From: an uncultured Acidimicrobiales bacterium
Lineage (GTDB): Bacteria > Actinomycetota > Acidimicrobiia > Acidimicrobiales > Bin134
Reading direction: 5' to 3'
NCBI GenBank assembly: GCA_951813325.1
Contig: OX638350.1
Location: forward strand, 1,599,029 to 1,663,028
Length of the DNA: 64,000 nucleotides
Notes under the pieces: model-generated
Told to the model about the DNA's origin: nothing
Seen by the model: the letters and a program-made list of their open reading frames with translations, nothing else
The model's database searches: none
Part shown: piece by piece, positions 43,137-52,123 of the stretch
Layout: each line of letters opens with the position of its first letter
Position numbering within the stretch: position 1 is the stretch's first letter
Translations under genes and position numbers: made by a program

Positions 43137-43798
43137 GCACCGGGATTTCGCTGTCCGATGATGGAGTTCGGGTGATAGCCATCGATGGCCCGGCTGGGTC
43201 GGGCAAATCCACGGTGGCCCGGAGGCTGGCTGAGCGGCTGGGTTTGGAATATCTGGATACCGGGGCGATGTACCGATCGGTGGCGTTCGCCGTCATGGCC
43301 CGGGAGATCGACTTGGCCGATGCCGGCGCCATCGTCGAGGTAGCCCGAAACAGCGACATCCAGGTGGACGACGCATCGGTCCTCGTCGACGGGATTGACG
43401 CCACCACCCAGATCAGAGGCCCGGAGGTGACCCGGTCGGTGAGCACGGTGGCGGCTATTTCCGGAGTGCGCGATGTGCTCCGAGTACGCCAGCGGGCCTG
43501 GGCGATCGAGCGGGGCGGCGGCGTGCTGGAGGGTCGCGACATCGGCACGGTGGTGTTTCCCGATGCCGAGCTGAAGGTGTACCTGAGCGCCTCCGCCGAG
43601 GTTCGAGCCGAGCGCCGGGCGGGCGAGGTGAGTGCGCTCGACTACGAGACAGTGGCCGCCGACCTGGCCGCCCGAGACGCAGCCGACTCCACCCGCCAGC
43701 ACGATCCGCTGACCCAGGCCCCCGACGCGGTTCACATCGACACCACCGACCTCTCCGTCGACGAAGTGGTGGACGAGTTGATCGTCCGGCTGGGTTGA
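43124..43798 (+). CDS. cmk: Cytidylate kinase
   Basis: A 224-residue (d)CMP kinase. The P-loop is AIDGPAGSGKSTVARRLA, LEYLDTGAMYRSVAF follows, and EGRDIGTVVFPDAELKVYL is the family signature; the lid region has RRAGEVSALDYETV. It converts CMP and dCMP to diphosphates. It overlaps aroA by 13 nt, with plsC 15 nt after. Confidence 0.95.
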   Translation: MDPVSTGISLSDDGVRVIAIDGPAGSGKSTVARRLAERLGLEYLDTGAMYRSVAFAVMAREIDLADAGAIVEVARNSDIQVDDASVLVDGIDATTQIRGPEVTRSVSTVAAISGVRDVLRVRQRAWAIERGGGVLEGRDIGTVVFPDAELKVYLSASAEVRAERRAGEVSALDYETVAADLAARDAADSTRQHDPLTQAPDAVHIDTTDLSVDEVVDELIVRLG

Positions 43799-43813
43799 AC
43801 GGGGGGGGGATTG

Positions 43814-44536
43814 GTGGACCACGCCGACAAACTTCGTCCTGAGGAACTGGAGGCCAAGGGCCGGGTGGCGGGAGTGGTGGTTCACTTTCTGGTGCAACGG
43901 CTGGTCCGAGCTGTGTCCGGTGCGTATTTCCGGTGCTACACCCGAGGGCGGCGCAATTTGCCCAGCCACGGCGGGGTGATCATCGCCCCCACCCACCGCT
44001 CCAATCTGGACACCCCGCTGGTCGGGGGGTCGGCCGGCCGGCCGCTGCGGTACTTCGCCAAGAGCGGCTTGTTCCGAGGCCCGATCACCACATGGCTGTT
44101 GGTGGCTATGGGCGCCTTTCCCGTTCGGCGGGACATGGTCGACCGGAGCGCGCTGAAGGCCGCGCTTGCGGTGCTGGAAGCCGGAAAGGCGCTGGTGGTG
44201 TTTCCTGAGGGAGAGCGCAAGTCGGGTACCCGCATCCATCCGCTGTTGGACGGAGTGGCCTGGCTGGCGGCCAAAGCCCAGGTGCCGGTGGTGCCGGTGG
44301 CCATCGGGGGCACAGAGCGGGCGATGGGCATCGGCGTCCGCATGCCCCGGCCCCGCACCGTCCGGATCGTGTGGGGTGAGCCGCTGGCCCCGCCCGCGGT
44401 CGATGGCCGGGGCCGGCATGACCGGGAGGAATTGACTGCGTACTCCGCGAATTTGCGAGAGATCCTCCAGCGCATGTTCGACGAGGTTCAACAAGAGCTG
44501 GGAATACCCTCCGAGACAGCTGACGCCCCGGTGTAG
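43814..44536 (+). CDS. plsC: 1-acyl-sn-glycerol-3-phosphate acyltransferase (PlsC-like)
   Basis: A 240-residue acyltransferase. APTHRSNLDTPL carries the catalytic HX4D motif and VVFPEGERKSGTR the substrate-binding FPEG motif. It is expected to acylate lysophosphatidic acid at the inner membrane. GTG 43814 follows a G-rich ribosome-binding site; TTG 43811 would add one residue. It is the last gene of the scpA-plsC operon and converges on ispH. Confidence 0.9.
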   Translation: MDHADKLRPEELEAKGRVAGVVVHFLVQRLVRAVSGAYFRCYTRGRRNLPSHGGVIIAPTHRSNLDTPLVGGSAGRPLRYFAKSGLFRGPITTWLLVAMGAFPVRRDMVDRSALKAALAVLEAGKALVVFPEGERKSGTRIHPLLDGVAWLAAKAQVPVVPVAIGGTERAMGIGVRMPRPRTVRIVWGEPLAPPAVDGRGRHDREELTAYSANLREILQRMFDEVQQELGIPSETADAPV

Positions 44537-44566
44537 CGCCCGTCGGTCCTGGAGGGGTCCGCGGCG

Positions 44567-45616
44567 CTAGTTCTGGGACACACCGCTTGCGATGAGGCCG
44601 TCGAGCACATCGCTGGCCGCAACCTTGCGGTCTACCATCGGGGCGGGCGACGGAGGTCCTCCCAAGCTGAAGGAGGCCAATGAGCCCGAGGCCTCGATCA
44701 GCTCGCGGAGGTTGCGAGGCGGGGGGAAGTACTCGTCCTCCGAGGTGATCGTTACCTCCTCGAAGCCCTTGGCCGGGGCCAGGCGGTCCAGCACTTCGCT
44801 GATCAGCTCCTCGGGAGCCGAGGCTCCGGCGGTCAGACCCACCATCCCGGAGATGCCGTCGGGCAGCTCTGAGGCCCGGTTCACCCGGTACACGTTTTCG
44901 CAGCCCAGCTCCCGAGCCAGCTTCTCCAGAGCCCGGGTGTTGGAGGAGTTGGCCGAGCCGACTATGACAACGGTGCTGCACCGCTCGGCGATGGCGGTCA
45001 GCGCGGCCTGGCGGTTGGTGGTGGCAAAGCACAGGTCGCTGCGACCCGGCGTCCACATGTCGGGGAATCGGTCGCGGGCCGCATGCAGCACTCCCTCCCA
45101 GTCGCGGTGCGACAAGGTGGTCTGGGCCAGAAGCGCCACCGGCTCTTCGAACTCGGGAAGGGCATCGACGTCGGCGACGCACTCCACCGGATGGATGGCC
45201 TCGGGGGCCACCGCCATGGTGCCCACCGCCTCCTCGTGGTCCTCGTGGCCGACGTAGACGATGCGGTAGCCCTTGCCGGCTCGCACTTTGACCTCGTGGT
45301 GCACCTTGGTGACCAGCGGGCACACCGCATCGACCATGTAGCTGGCCTGTTCGGTGGCCGCGGCCACAACCTCGGGGGCCGAGCCGTGGGCTGACAGCAT
45401 GATGGGGTGGCCGGGAGGAACCTCGGAGATGTCGTCCACGAACACCACGCCGAGCCGCTCGAAGCGGCGGACCACCAGCTTGTTGTGGACGATCTCGTGA
45501 TAGCAGTAGACCGGACCGTCGAACGTGCGGACCAGCCAGGCCAGCGCTTTGATGGCCATCTCCACTCCGGCGCAGAAACCCCGGGGCGCGGCCAGAATCA
45601 CCTTCTCAACGTCCAC
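44567..45616 (-). CDS. ispH: 4-hydroxy-3-methylbut-2-enyl diphosphate reductase
   Basis: A 349-residue IspH (LytB). The three iron-sulfur cysteines are Cys15 (APRGFCAGVEMA), Cys99 (DAVCPLVTKVH) and Cys196 (SDLCFATTNRQ). It makes isopentenyl and dimethylallyl diphosphate in the MEP pathway. The GTG start is at 45616. It diverges from the radical SAM gene with about 40 bp between starts. The C-terminus is longer than in many homologues by about 30 residues. Confidence 0.95.
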   Translation of the reverse strand: MDVEKVILAAPRGFCAGVEMAIKALAWLVRTFDGPVYCYHEIVHNKLVVRRFERLGVVFVDDISEVPPGHPIMLSAHGSAPEVVAAATEQASYMVDAVCPLVTKVHHEVKVRAGKGYRIVYVGHEDHEEAVGTMAVAPEAIHPVECVADVDALPEFEEPVALLAQTTLSHRDWEGVLHAARDRFPDMWTPGRSDLCFATTNRQAALTAIAERCSTVVIVGSANSSNTRALEKLARELGCENVYRVNRASELPDGISGMVGLTAGASAPEELISEVLDRLAPAKGFEEVTITSEDEYFPPPRNLRELIEASGSLASFSLGGPPSPAPMVDRKVAASDVLDGLIASGVSQN

Positions 45617-45656
45617 CCTGCCAATCTACCCCTCTGGGCCTCGTATCCTTTCACCC

Positions 45657-47018
45657 ATGTCCGCGCCTCGGGTGACAGCGGTCGCCGAAGGATCAGTGGC
45701 CCAGTATGTGGGCCTGAAGGCCGGCGACGAGATCTTGTCCGTGAACGGCAGCATCCCCAAAGACGTGATCGAATACCAGCAGCTCGTGGACGAGCCCGAG
45801 CTCAGCCTGGACATCCGCCGCGACGGGGTGGTGCTGGAGCTCGATGTGCTCAAACGGGCCGGTGAACCGCTGGGCGCCCAGGTGGACTCGGCGCTGTTCG
45901 ACCGGGTGCGGACCTGCGACAACCACTGCGAGTTCTGTTTCATCTACCAGCTCCCGCCCGGAATGCGTCCCAGCCTGTATTTGAAAGACGACGACTACCG
46001 CCTCTCGTTTCTGTACGGGAACTTCACCACCCTCACCCGCTTCACCGAGGCCGACCTGGAGCGGGTGGTGACCGAGCGGCTCTCGCCGCTGAACGTGAGC
46101 ATCCACGCCACCGATCCCGATGTGAGGGCCGCCATGCTCCGCAATCGCCGAGGGGCTACCAGCCTGCGGTGGCTGCGGGCGCTGCTCGACCACGGCATCG
46201 AGGTGCACGGCCAGGTAGTGGTGTGCCCGGAGGTCAACGACGGCCACGTGCTGGAGGACACTCTGGCCGGTGTCGTCGACGAATACCCCGAACTGGCCAG
46301 CGTGTGCGTCGTGCCCCTGGGGGTGTCCCGCCACACCTCCGAGACCCGGCTGAGGCCCCACACCGAGGCCGAGGCGGTTGCGGTGGTCGAAACGGTGCAC
46401 CAGTGGCAGGAGATCAACCAGCAGATACTGGGGCGCCGCCTGGTTTTCGCCGCCGACGAGTACTATCTGCTGGCCGGAATCGACTTCCCCGCCCCGGAGG
46501 CCTACGAGGGATTCGCCATGCACGAGGACGGGGTGGGCATGGCGGCCACGCTTCAAATGGAGTTCTTGGGCCAGAGCGAGGACACAACCGGGACCCGGGC
46601 CGGTTTCTTCGCCTGGGTTGAGGGAGCACCGGCTGCCGGCTACCGGGCCCCACGGTCCGACGGATCGGCGCCCATAGTCCTCCGGCCCCGCAGGAGCGCT
46701 CCCGTGGGCGTGGTCACCGGGGCATACGGGGCTGCGGTTCTGGCACCGCTGTTGGATTCTCTGGGCCGAGACGATGTGCGGGTGGTGCCGGTGGAGAACC
46801 GGTTCTTCGGCGGGACCACCGCGGTGGCCGGACTGCTGGTGGGTGAGGACATCGCCCGCACGCTGGCCGACCAGCCCGAGGGCCACCGCTACCTGCTGCC
46901 CGACGTGTGCCTGTCACAGGGGATGTTCTTGGACGGCACCCGGCCGGACGACCTGCCCCGCCCGGTAGAGGTGGTGCCCACCGAAGGCGCCGCCCTGCGA
47001 AAGGCGCTCGATGGCTAG
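45657..47018 (+). CDS. DUF512 radical SAM protein with PDZ domain
   Basis: A 453-residue protein. Residues 1-65 form a PDZ-like domain (GLKAGDEILSVNGS). Cys87, Cys91 and Cys94 (CDNHCEFCFIYQLP, a CX3CX2C motif) bind the radical SAM iron-sulfur cluster, and the C-terminal half is DUF512 (VGVVTGAYGA, ENRFFGG, LPDVCLSQG). The family's reaction is unknown; it often lies next to der, as here, with 8 nt overlap. It is probably involved in RNA or ribosome-associated modification (inference). Confidence 0.9.
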   Translation: MSAPRVTAVAEGSVAQYVGLKAGDEILSVNGSIPKDVIEYQQLVDEPELSLDIRRDGVVLELDVLKRAGEPLGAQVDSALFDRVRTCDNHCEFCFIYQLPPGMRPSLYLKDDDYRLSFLYGNFTTLTRFTEADLERVVTERLSPLNVSIHATDPDVRAAMLRNRRGATSLRWLRALLDHGIEVHGQVVVCPEVNDGHVLEDTLAGVVDEYPELASVCVVPLGVSRHTSETRLRPHTEAEAVAVVETVHQWQEINQQILGRRLVFAADEYYLLAGIDFPAPEAYEGFAMHEDGVGMAATLQMEFLGQSEDTTGTRAGFFAWVEGAPAAGYRAPRSDGSAPIVLRPRRSAPVGVVTGAYGAAVLAPLLDSLGRDDVRVVPVENRFFGGTTAVAGLLVGEDIARTLADQPEGHRYLLPDVCLSQGMFLDGTRPDDLPRPVEVVPTEGAALRKALDG

Positions 47019-48438
47019 TGCGAACGCCTCGGCCGCATCACCGGCGCTCTCCCGCCGCCGGCCCACGGTGGCGATTGTGGGGCGGCCCAACGTGGGCAAG
47101 TCCACGCTCATGAACCGCATATTGGGCCGCCGGGAGGCCATCGTGGCCGAGCAGGCCGGCATCACCCGCGACCGCAAGGAGATGCCGGCCAGTTGGCAGG
47201 GGAGGGAGTTCACGGTGGTGGACACCGGCGGATGGCTGCCCCATGGCACAGGCGACAACGCCCTGATGGACGCCAAGGTCTCGGCCCAGAGCGAGAAGTC
47301 CATGATCGACGCCGATGTGGTGGTAGTGGTGGTGGACTCCCAGGCGGGCATCACCGGCGACGACGAGGCGGTGGCGGGGCGGCTGCGGGGCCGGGCCGGA
47401 CCGGTGCTGGTGGCGGTCAACAAGGTGGACGACGAGGCCCACGAGAGTCTCATCTGGGAGTTCGTGAAGCTGGGTTTGGGCGATCCTTTCCCGGTGAGCG
47501 CGCTCCACGGACGGGGGGTGGGGAACTTGCTGGATGCAGCGATGGCCGCCCTCCCCAATGAGCCGGATGCAACCCTTGGCCGCGGTGCACAGCAGCTTGA
47601 GTCGAAAGCCAAGCCGGAAGCCGTGTCGGTGTTCGATGCTGGCGCGGGGTCGTCGTCTGATTCCAGAATCTTGGCGGTTTCCATCGTGGGCCGGCCCAAC
47701 GCGGGCAAGTCCACCTTGTTCAACCGGCTCATCGGCGACGACCGCTCAGTCGTCCACGACCAGCCGGGCACCACCCGCGACGCCATCGACACCGTGGTGC
47801 AGACCGAGCTGGGACCGATGCGCTTCGTGGACACCGCGGGCATGCGCCGCCGGGCCCGCATCGACCAAGCCGCCGAGTACTATTCCCTGCTGCGGGCGTT
47901 GGCCGCGGTCGACCGCTCCGACATCGCCCTTTTGGTGGTCGACGCCACCGTGGGGGTCACCCACCAAGATCAGCGCTTGGCCGAGCGCATCGACGCCGCC
48001 GGCTGTCCGATTGTGGTGCTGCTCAACAAGTGGGATCTGCTCGACACCGAAGCCCGCGAGGCGATAGCCCTCGACATGGACCGCCGTCTGCATTTTCTGG
48101 GCGAAGCGGCGGTGCTGCGGGTCAGCGCGTTGTCGGGCAAGGGGGTGAACCGACTGCTGCCGGAGCTTCGGGGGGTGATCGCCGAGTACCGGCGCCGCAT
48201 CCCCACCCAGGCGGTGAACCGGGTGCTGCGCGAAGCTCAGGCCGCCCATCCCGCCCCGGACGGGGTGCGGGTGCTGTACGCCACCCAGGGGGCGGCCGAT
48301 CCTCCCACCTTCACGCTGTTCGCCAACCGGACCCTGCCCCGCACCTATCTGCGCTACCTGGAACGCCGGTTCCGGGAGGCATTCGAGCTGGGGTCGGTCC
48401 CGGTAAAGCTGCGGGTGCGCCGCCGCTCCGGGGACTAG
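47011..48438 (+). CDS. der: Ribosome biogenesis GTPase Der
   Basis: A 475-residue tandem GTPase. The first domain has IVGRPNVGKSTLMNR and DTGGW, and the second IVGRPNAGKSTLFNR and DTAGMRRRARI, with NKxD at VNKVDD and LNKWDLLD. A C-terminal KH-like domain follows. It aids 50S ribosome assembly. The linker between the G domains is about 40 residues and acidic. It overlaps the DUF512 gene by 8 nt. Confidence 0.95.
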   Translation: MASANASAASPALSRRRPTVAIVGRPNVGKSTLMNRILGRREAIVAEQAGITRDRKEMPASWQGREFTVVDTGGWLPHGTGDNALMDAKVSAQSEKSMIDADVVVVVVDSQAGITGDDEAVAGRLRGRAGPVLVAVNKVDDEAHESLIWEFVKLGLGDPFPVSALHGRGVGNLLDAAMAALPNEPDATLGRGAQQLESKAKPEAVSVFDAGAGSSSDSRILAVSIVGRPNAGKSTLFNRLIGDDRSVVHDQPGTTRDAIDTVVQTELGPMRFVDTAGMRRRARIDQAAEYYSLLRALAAVDRSDIALLVVDATVGVTHQDQRLAERIDAAGCPIVVLLNKWDLLDTEAREAIALDMDRRLHFLGEAAVLRVSALSGKGVNRLLPELRGVIAEYRRRIPTQAVNRVLREAQAAHPAPDGVRVLYATQGAADPPTFTLFANRTLPRTYLRYLERRFREAFELGSVPVKLRVRRRSGD

Positions 48439-48499
48439 TCGGGGAGGATCGAGGAGAAAGCGGCAAGAACTCCAGGAATGAGCGGGGTAGCCTTCGGGA

Positions 48500-49609
48500 A
48501 TGGAGAACCTCCTCCTTGTGATTACCGCGGGGGTCTGCGCGGTTGCCGCCGGCGTGTTCACCCGAGCGGCCCGGCACCGCAATCGGTTCTTGCTCAGGCT
48601 CGAGCACACCCACGCCGGGGAGGGGTACGACGAAGAGGGTGAGAGCGCCTACGAGGCCGCTCACACACTGGCCCGGTCCAGCTTCCGCCGGGATGCCCAT
48701 GCCGCCCTGCTCTATGGGGCACTGACCGTGGTGGCCGCGATGACGGCCGCACTGGAGTCCCGCGCGGTGGCCGCCGTCTTGGCCCTGGTGGTGATCCCTG
48801 CCCTGTTCCCGCTGTGGTGGGGGCGCCGCTCGGTGGCTGAGGCCCGGCTCACCCAGGAGCGGTTCGAGATGGAGCGCCGGGCCGAGGAGACGCTGATCCA
48901 GGGAGATCTCGCCCCGCTGGCCTGGGCCGGGCGGCTGGCCCCCGACGACTTGCCCGATTTCGCCGGCTACGAGATGGGCCGGGTGTACCAGGCTGGCGAG
49001 GGGGTCATGGCCGGCGACTTCTTCGACGTGTTCCGGGTGGGCCCGACCCGGGTGGCCGCGGTGATCGGCGACGTGGCTGGCCGGGGCATTGAGTCGTCCA
49101 TCACCGCTTTCCAGGCCAAATACCTGCTCAGGGTGTTTCTGCGCCAGTTCCGCGACCCGGCCCAGGCCCTGGAGGAGCTGAACGCCCAGATGTCGTCCAT
49201 CGAGCGGGCCGAGGAGTTCATCTCGGCGGTGATCGTGGTTTTCGACACCGAGGCCCAGACCATGCGCTACGCATCGGCGGGCCACCCGGCGGCCTGGCTG
49301 TGGCATGAGCGGGAGGTGCAGCCGTTGCGGGCCACCGGCGCCCTTTTGATGTTGGACGCCAACAGCACTTACTTCAGCCGGGAGATCCCCCTGGACTCGG
49401 GGGACATGGTGCTCATGTACACCGACGGGCTGGCCGAAGTCCGCTACGGGGATGCCCAATTCGGCGAAGACCGGATCGCTCAGCATCTGCGCCGGGATCC
49501 CACTGTCTCACCCGACGTGCTGTGCAAGATGCTGCTGGAGGCCGCCCGCGACTTCGCCGACGGCACCATCGGCGACGATGTGGCCATCCTGGCCGTCCGC
49601 CGAGCCTGA
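48500..49609 (+). CDS. SpoIIE/RsbU-type PP2C phosphatase with membrane anchor
   Basis: A 369-residue protein. Two or three N-terminal membrane segments lie within residues 1-105, then a coiled region (RFEMERRAEETLIQ), then a SpoIIE-type PPM phosphatase: GEGVMAGDFFDVF and VAAVIGDVAGRGIESS bind metals and DMVLMYTDGLAE and GDDVAILAV complete the site. Such enzymes dephosphorylate anti-sigma antagonists or signalling lipid/protein partners. No linked anti-sigma factor is in the window. Confidence 0.88.
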   Translation: MENLLLVITAGVCAVAAGVFTRAARHRNRFLLRLEHTHAGEGYDEEGESAYEAAHTLARSSFRRDAHAALLYGALTVVAAMTAALESRAVAAVLALVVIPALFPLWWGRRSVAEARLTQERFEMERRAEETLIQGDLAPLAWAGRLAPDDLPDFAGYEMGRVYQAGEGVMAGDFFDVFRVGPTRVAAVIGDVAGRGIESSITAFQAKYLLRVFLRQFRDPAQALEELNAQMSSIERAEEFISAVIVVFDTEAQTMRYASAGHPAAWLWHEREVQPLRATGALLMLDANSTYFSREIPLDSGDMVLMYTDGLAEVRYGDAQFGEDRIAQHLRRDPTVSPDVLCKMLLEAARDFADGTIGDDVAILAVRRA

Positions 49610-49648
49610 TCTACGACTGCACGCCCCAACGAGGGGTCGGACGGACCG

Positions 49649-51316
49649 TTATCGGGATGGGGCGCCGCTTCTGGGCTTGCGCCGTGTTTGCTGTTGACGG
49701 CGACTGTGCGGCCTGCCGTTTGAATTCTGTTGGCCGCGGTTGTCGTTTTCCCGCTCGGTTCGGTCGCGGCGATTTTGCGAGCTTCCCTTCGAATTCTGTT
49801 GGCCGCGGTTGTCGGTTTCCCGCTCGGTTCGGTCGCGGCGATTTTGCGAGCTTCCCTTCGAATTCTGTTGGCCGCGGTTGTCGTTTTCCCGCTCGGGCCG
49901 TTTGCGGCTGTTTTGCGAGCTTCCCTTCGAATTCTGTTGGCCGCGGTTGTCGTTTTCCCGCTCGGTTCGGTCGCGGCGACTGTGCGGCCTGCCGTTCGAA
50001 TTCTGTTGGCCGCGGTTGTCGTTTTCCCGCTCGGTTCGGTCGCGGCGATTTTGCGAGCTTCCCTTCGAATTCTGTTGGCCGCGGTTGTCGTTTTCCCGCT
50101 CGGGCCGTTTGCGGCTGTTTTGGGGTCTGCTGGTTGGCTTTTGGCCGCCGCGGTGTGCTGTGCGAGTTTGGGACCGCCTTTGGGGACGGGGTGGTACCGC
50201 GCTTGCGTCGATATGGTCTGGGCTGGTGATGGGCTGGTTCAGGCCGAGTTGGTGCTGGATCTGCTTGGTGTCGGCGTGCTGGCCGGGCTGGATCAGCGAC
50301 ACTACGAGGCCGGTCTGGCCGGCGCGGGCCGTGCGACCCGAGCGGTGCAGATACGCCTTGTGGTCTTCGGGCGGGTCGAAGTGGACAACGCAGGCCACGC
50401 AGTCCACGTGGATCCCCCGAGCGGCGACATCGGTGGCGACCAGGGCTTCGACCCGGCCGTCGATGAACTCCTGGAGCGTTCGGGTGCGGCGGTTCTGGGC
50501 GTGGCCGCCGTGAATTGCGGCCGCGCCGACCCCGCGCTGGGCGAGTTGGCGGGCCAGCCGGTCTGAACCGTGACGGGTCCGGCAGAACACGATGGTCGGC
50601 CCTATGGCCGAAATCACCTCGGCGCAGACATCCACCCGCTCCGTCTTGTCCACCGTCCAGAACCGGTGGTCGGCTGCCTTGACATCGGGTGTGGCGTCGC
50701 CTACCTCATAGGTGATGGGGCGATCCTGATAGTCCCGGGTGAGCTTGGCCACGTCGTTGTCAAGCGTGGCCGAGAACATAACGGTCTGGCGCCCGGCGGC
50801 AGTTTGGTCGAGGATGCGCCGGACAGCGGGCAGGAATCCCATGTCGGCCATACGGTCGGCCTCGTCGATAACCACGTGGTCGGCTTCGTGAAGGCTCACC
50901 GCCCCCTGGCCGATCAGATCCTCAAGCCGGCCAGGGCACGCGACCAGAATGTCCACTCCCTTTTGCAGCTGCTTGCGCTGGTTGACGTAGCCGACGCCCC
51001 CGTAAACCGCGGCCACGCTGGTCGGGCCGGAAATAGCGCGCAGCTCCGATGCGATCTGGTCGGCGAGCTCGCGGGTGGGGGACAAGATCAACGCCCGCGG
51101 CCGCCGAGGCTGGGCTTGGCTGACGTTGGCGATCAGCGGGATGCCGAAGGCGAGCGTCTTGCCCGACCCGGTAGGCGCCCGACCGCAGATGTCGCGGCCC
51201 TCCATGGCATCGGCGATGACGGCGGACTGGATCTCGAACGGCTTGTGGATGCCGCTGCGCTCCAGCGCGCGGCAAATGGATTCGGGCACGCCCAGCTGGG
51301 CGAAAGTGGGGGGCAT
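49649..51316 (-). CDS. DEAD-box RNA helicase with repetitive C-terminal tail
   Basis: A 555-residue helicase. Motifs in order: Q-motif PFEIQ, I APTGSGKTLAF, Ia PTRELADQ, Ib CPGRLEDL, II VIDEADRMADMGF, III SATLDN, IV IVFCRTRHGSDRLA, V ATDVAARGIHV, VI HRSGRTARAG. The core ends near residue 370. The tail to residue 555 is basic and contains six 23-residue repeats (RRDRTERENDNRGQQNSKG type), likely disordered and RNA-binding. It remodels RNA structure, for example in ribosome assembly or cold response. Confidence 0.92.
   Translation of the reverse strand: MPPTFAQLGVPESICRALERSGIHKPFEIQSAVIADAMEGRDICGRAPTGSGKTLAFGIPLIANVSQAQPRRPRALILSPTRELADQIASELRAISGPTSVAAVYGGVGYVNQRKQLQKGVDILVACPGRLEDLIGQGAVSLHEADHVVIDEADRMADMGFLPAVRRILDQTAAGRQTVMFSATLDNDVAKLTRDYQDRPITYEVGDATPDVKAADHRFWTVDKTERVDVCAEVISAIGPTIVFCRTRHGSDRLARQLAQRGVGAAAIHGGHAQNRRTRTLQEFIDGRVEALVATDVAARGIHVDCVACVVHFDPPEDHKAYLHRSGRTARAGQTGLVVSLIQPGQHADTKQIQHQLGLNQPITSPDHIDASAVPPRPQRRSQTRTAHRGGQKPTSRPQNSRKRPERENDNRGQQNSKGSSQNRRDRTERENDNRGQQNSNGRPHSRRDRTERENDNRGQQNSKGSSQNSRKRPERENDNRGQQNSKGSSQNRRDRTERETDNRGQQNSKGSSQNRRDRTERENDNRGQQNSNGRPHSRRQQQTRRKPRSGAPSR
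49699..50112 (-). repeat. 69-bp coding minisatellite in the helicase tail
   Basis: GAATTC recurs at 49722, 49791, 49860, 49929, 49998 and 50067, exactly 69 nt apart, giving six tandem units. Two unit types alternate in part (ending SKGSSQN or SNGRPHS, starting RRDRTERE or SRKRPERE), so they have diverged in a mosaic rather than random way. As 69 is divisible by 3, unit gain or loss keeps the reading frame. There are no unique spacers, so it is not a CRISPR array. Confidence 0.9.
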
Positions 51317-51589
51317 GGGGCTCCTCGCCCGCGTCTGGCGGGCACTCAGGCAAATGGTCGGCGCCGGAAGTCGTTAGCGAGGCGCAGCACATCTTCGGGC
51401 AGCTTGCCCGGCATCAGAGAAGAAACTCGGAGGCAGCCCGCTCGGCAGAAATCTTCGGCCAAGTGAGCCCCAGGTTACCACCCTCACCGGAAAAACCCTC
51501 ATCTTCGGTGGTCTCGAGGCAATCGCTGGCCGATCAGAGCACTTCGACGGCTCCAGCGGCGCGGTCTCGGCGGCTGACGGTGGCAAGCT
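51317..51589. other. Intergenic region upstream of the helicase and zinc-ribbon genes
   Basis: This holds the divergent start regions of the helicase (minus) and the small zinc-ribbon protein (plus). The frames found here are shadows without protein-like composition. I see no clear promoter box or hairpin. Confidence 0.45.
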
Positions 51590-51808
51590 ATGGCCGTGCC
51601 CTGGTGCGAGCCGTGTGAGCGCTTCTGGAACCCTGCCTCGGTAAGCGCCGACGGCGCCTGCCCCACCTGCGGCGCCGCCGTCGAAGCCCGGCCCGACTCT
51701 GATGCCGCTGCTGCCCACAAAGTCCCCTGGCACTTCTGGGTGGCCATAACCGCCGCCGCCATCTACCTCGGCTGGCGCGCCATCCAGGGCATCGTGCTGC
51801 TGTTCTGA
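51590..51808 (+). CDS. Small zinc-ribbon membrane protein
   Basis: A 72-residue protein with two CX2C knuckles (WCEPCERFW and CPTCGAAV) in the first 30 residues and one C-terminal transmembrane helix (VAITAAAIYLGWRAI, about residues 49-65). The first motif and spacing are typical of a zinc ribbon. Such short tail-anchored zinc ribbons are common in actinobacteria and of unknown role. It stands alone, followed by a decayed fragment and a tRNA. Confidence 0.78.
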   Translation: MAVPWCEPCERFWNPASVSADGACPTCGAAVEARPDSDAAAAHKVPWHFWVAITAAAIYLGWRAIQGIVLLF

Positions 51809-51819
51809 AAGGGCTTTTT

Positions 51820-51972
51820 CGAAGGTCTCTGCGAACGGCGGTCTGATCGTGACGCGCGGTAAATCTTGGCGAAGTCGTCGATGGGGGTTCGGGCCACGAC
51901 CTCGCCGACCAGCTCTAGCGGCAGGTCGTCGAGTTTTCGGAAGAGGCCGCATCGCCATCGGCTCAGGATCAA
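51820..51972 (-). pseudogene. Fragment resembling the C-terminus of a DUF1801/YdhG-like protein
   Basis: The minus-strand frame reads GLFRKLDDLPLELVGEVVA then RTPIDDFAKIYRASR, which has the composition and pattern of a real protein end and resembles the tail of DUF1801/YdhG-like proteins (recollection, untested). Nothing precedes it: the tRNA gene begins 17 nt upstream. It is best read as the 3' remnant of a gene cut off by rearrangement next to the tRNA. Confidence 0.35.
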
Positions 51973-51988
51973 CCACCACCTCGCCTAG

Positions 51989-52066
51989 TGGTCGGGCTGC
52001 CGGGATTTGAACCCGGGACCTTCGGTCCCCCAGACCGACGCGCTAACCAAGCTGCGCCACAGCCCG
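51989..52066 (-). tRNA. tRNA-Pro (GGG anticodon)
   Basis: On the minus strand the acceptor arms CGGGCTG and CAGCCCG pair fully. The D arm GCGC...GCGC, anticodon stem TCGGT/ACCGA with loop CTGGGGG (anticodon GGG) and T arm CCGGG/CCCGG with TTCAAAT are intact, and CCA is encoded. It decodes the proline codon CCC. The gene lies between the DUF1801-like remnant and the amidohydrolase, so it is also a plausible integration site. Confidence 0.96.
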
Positions 52067-52123
52067 CAGGGCGACGAGCATAGTGCCGGTGCGTGGGGGC
52101 GCCCCATCTGTATAAGTAGGATT

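Noticed and set aside
49699-50112. CRISPR array
   Set aside because: The units are adjacent coding repeats without unique spacers, and no cas genes are near.
49522-50566. Long plus-strand reading frames opposite the helicase tail
   Set aside because: They exist only because the 69-bp repeats lack stops on both strands; the minus strand has all helicase motifs in one frame.
51374-51979. 201-codon minus-strand frame across the small zinc-ribbon gene
   Set aside because: Composition is not protein-like, and it conflicts with the plus-strand CX2C protein and the separate DUF1801-like fragment.
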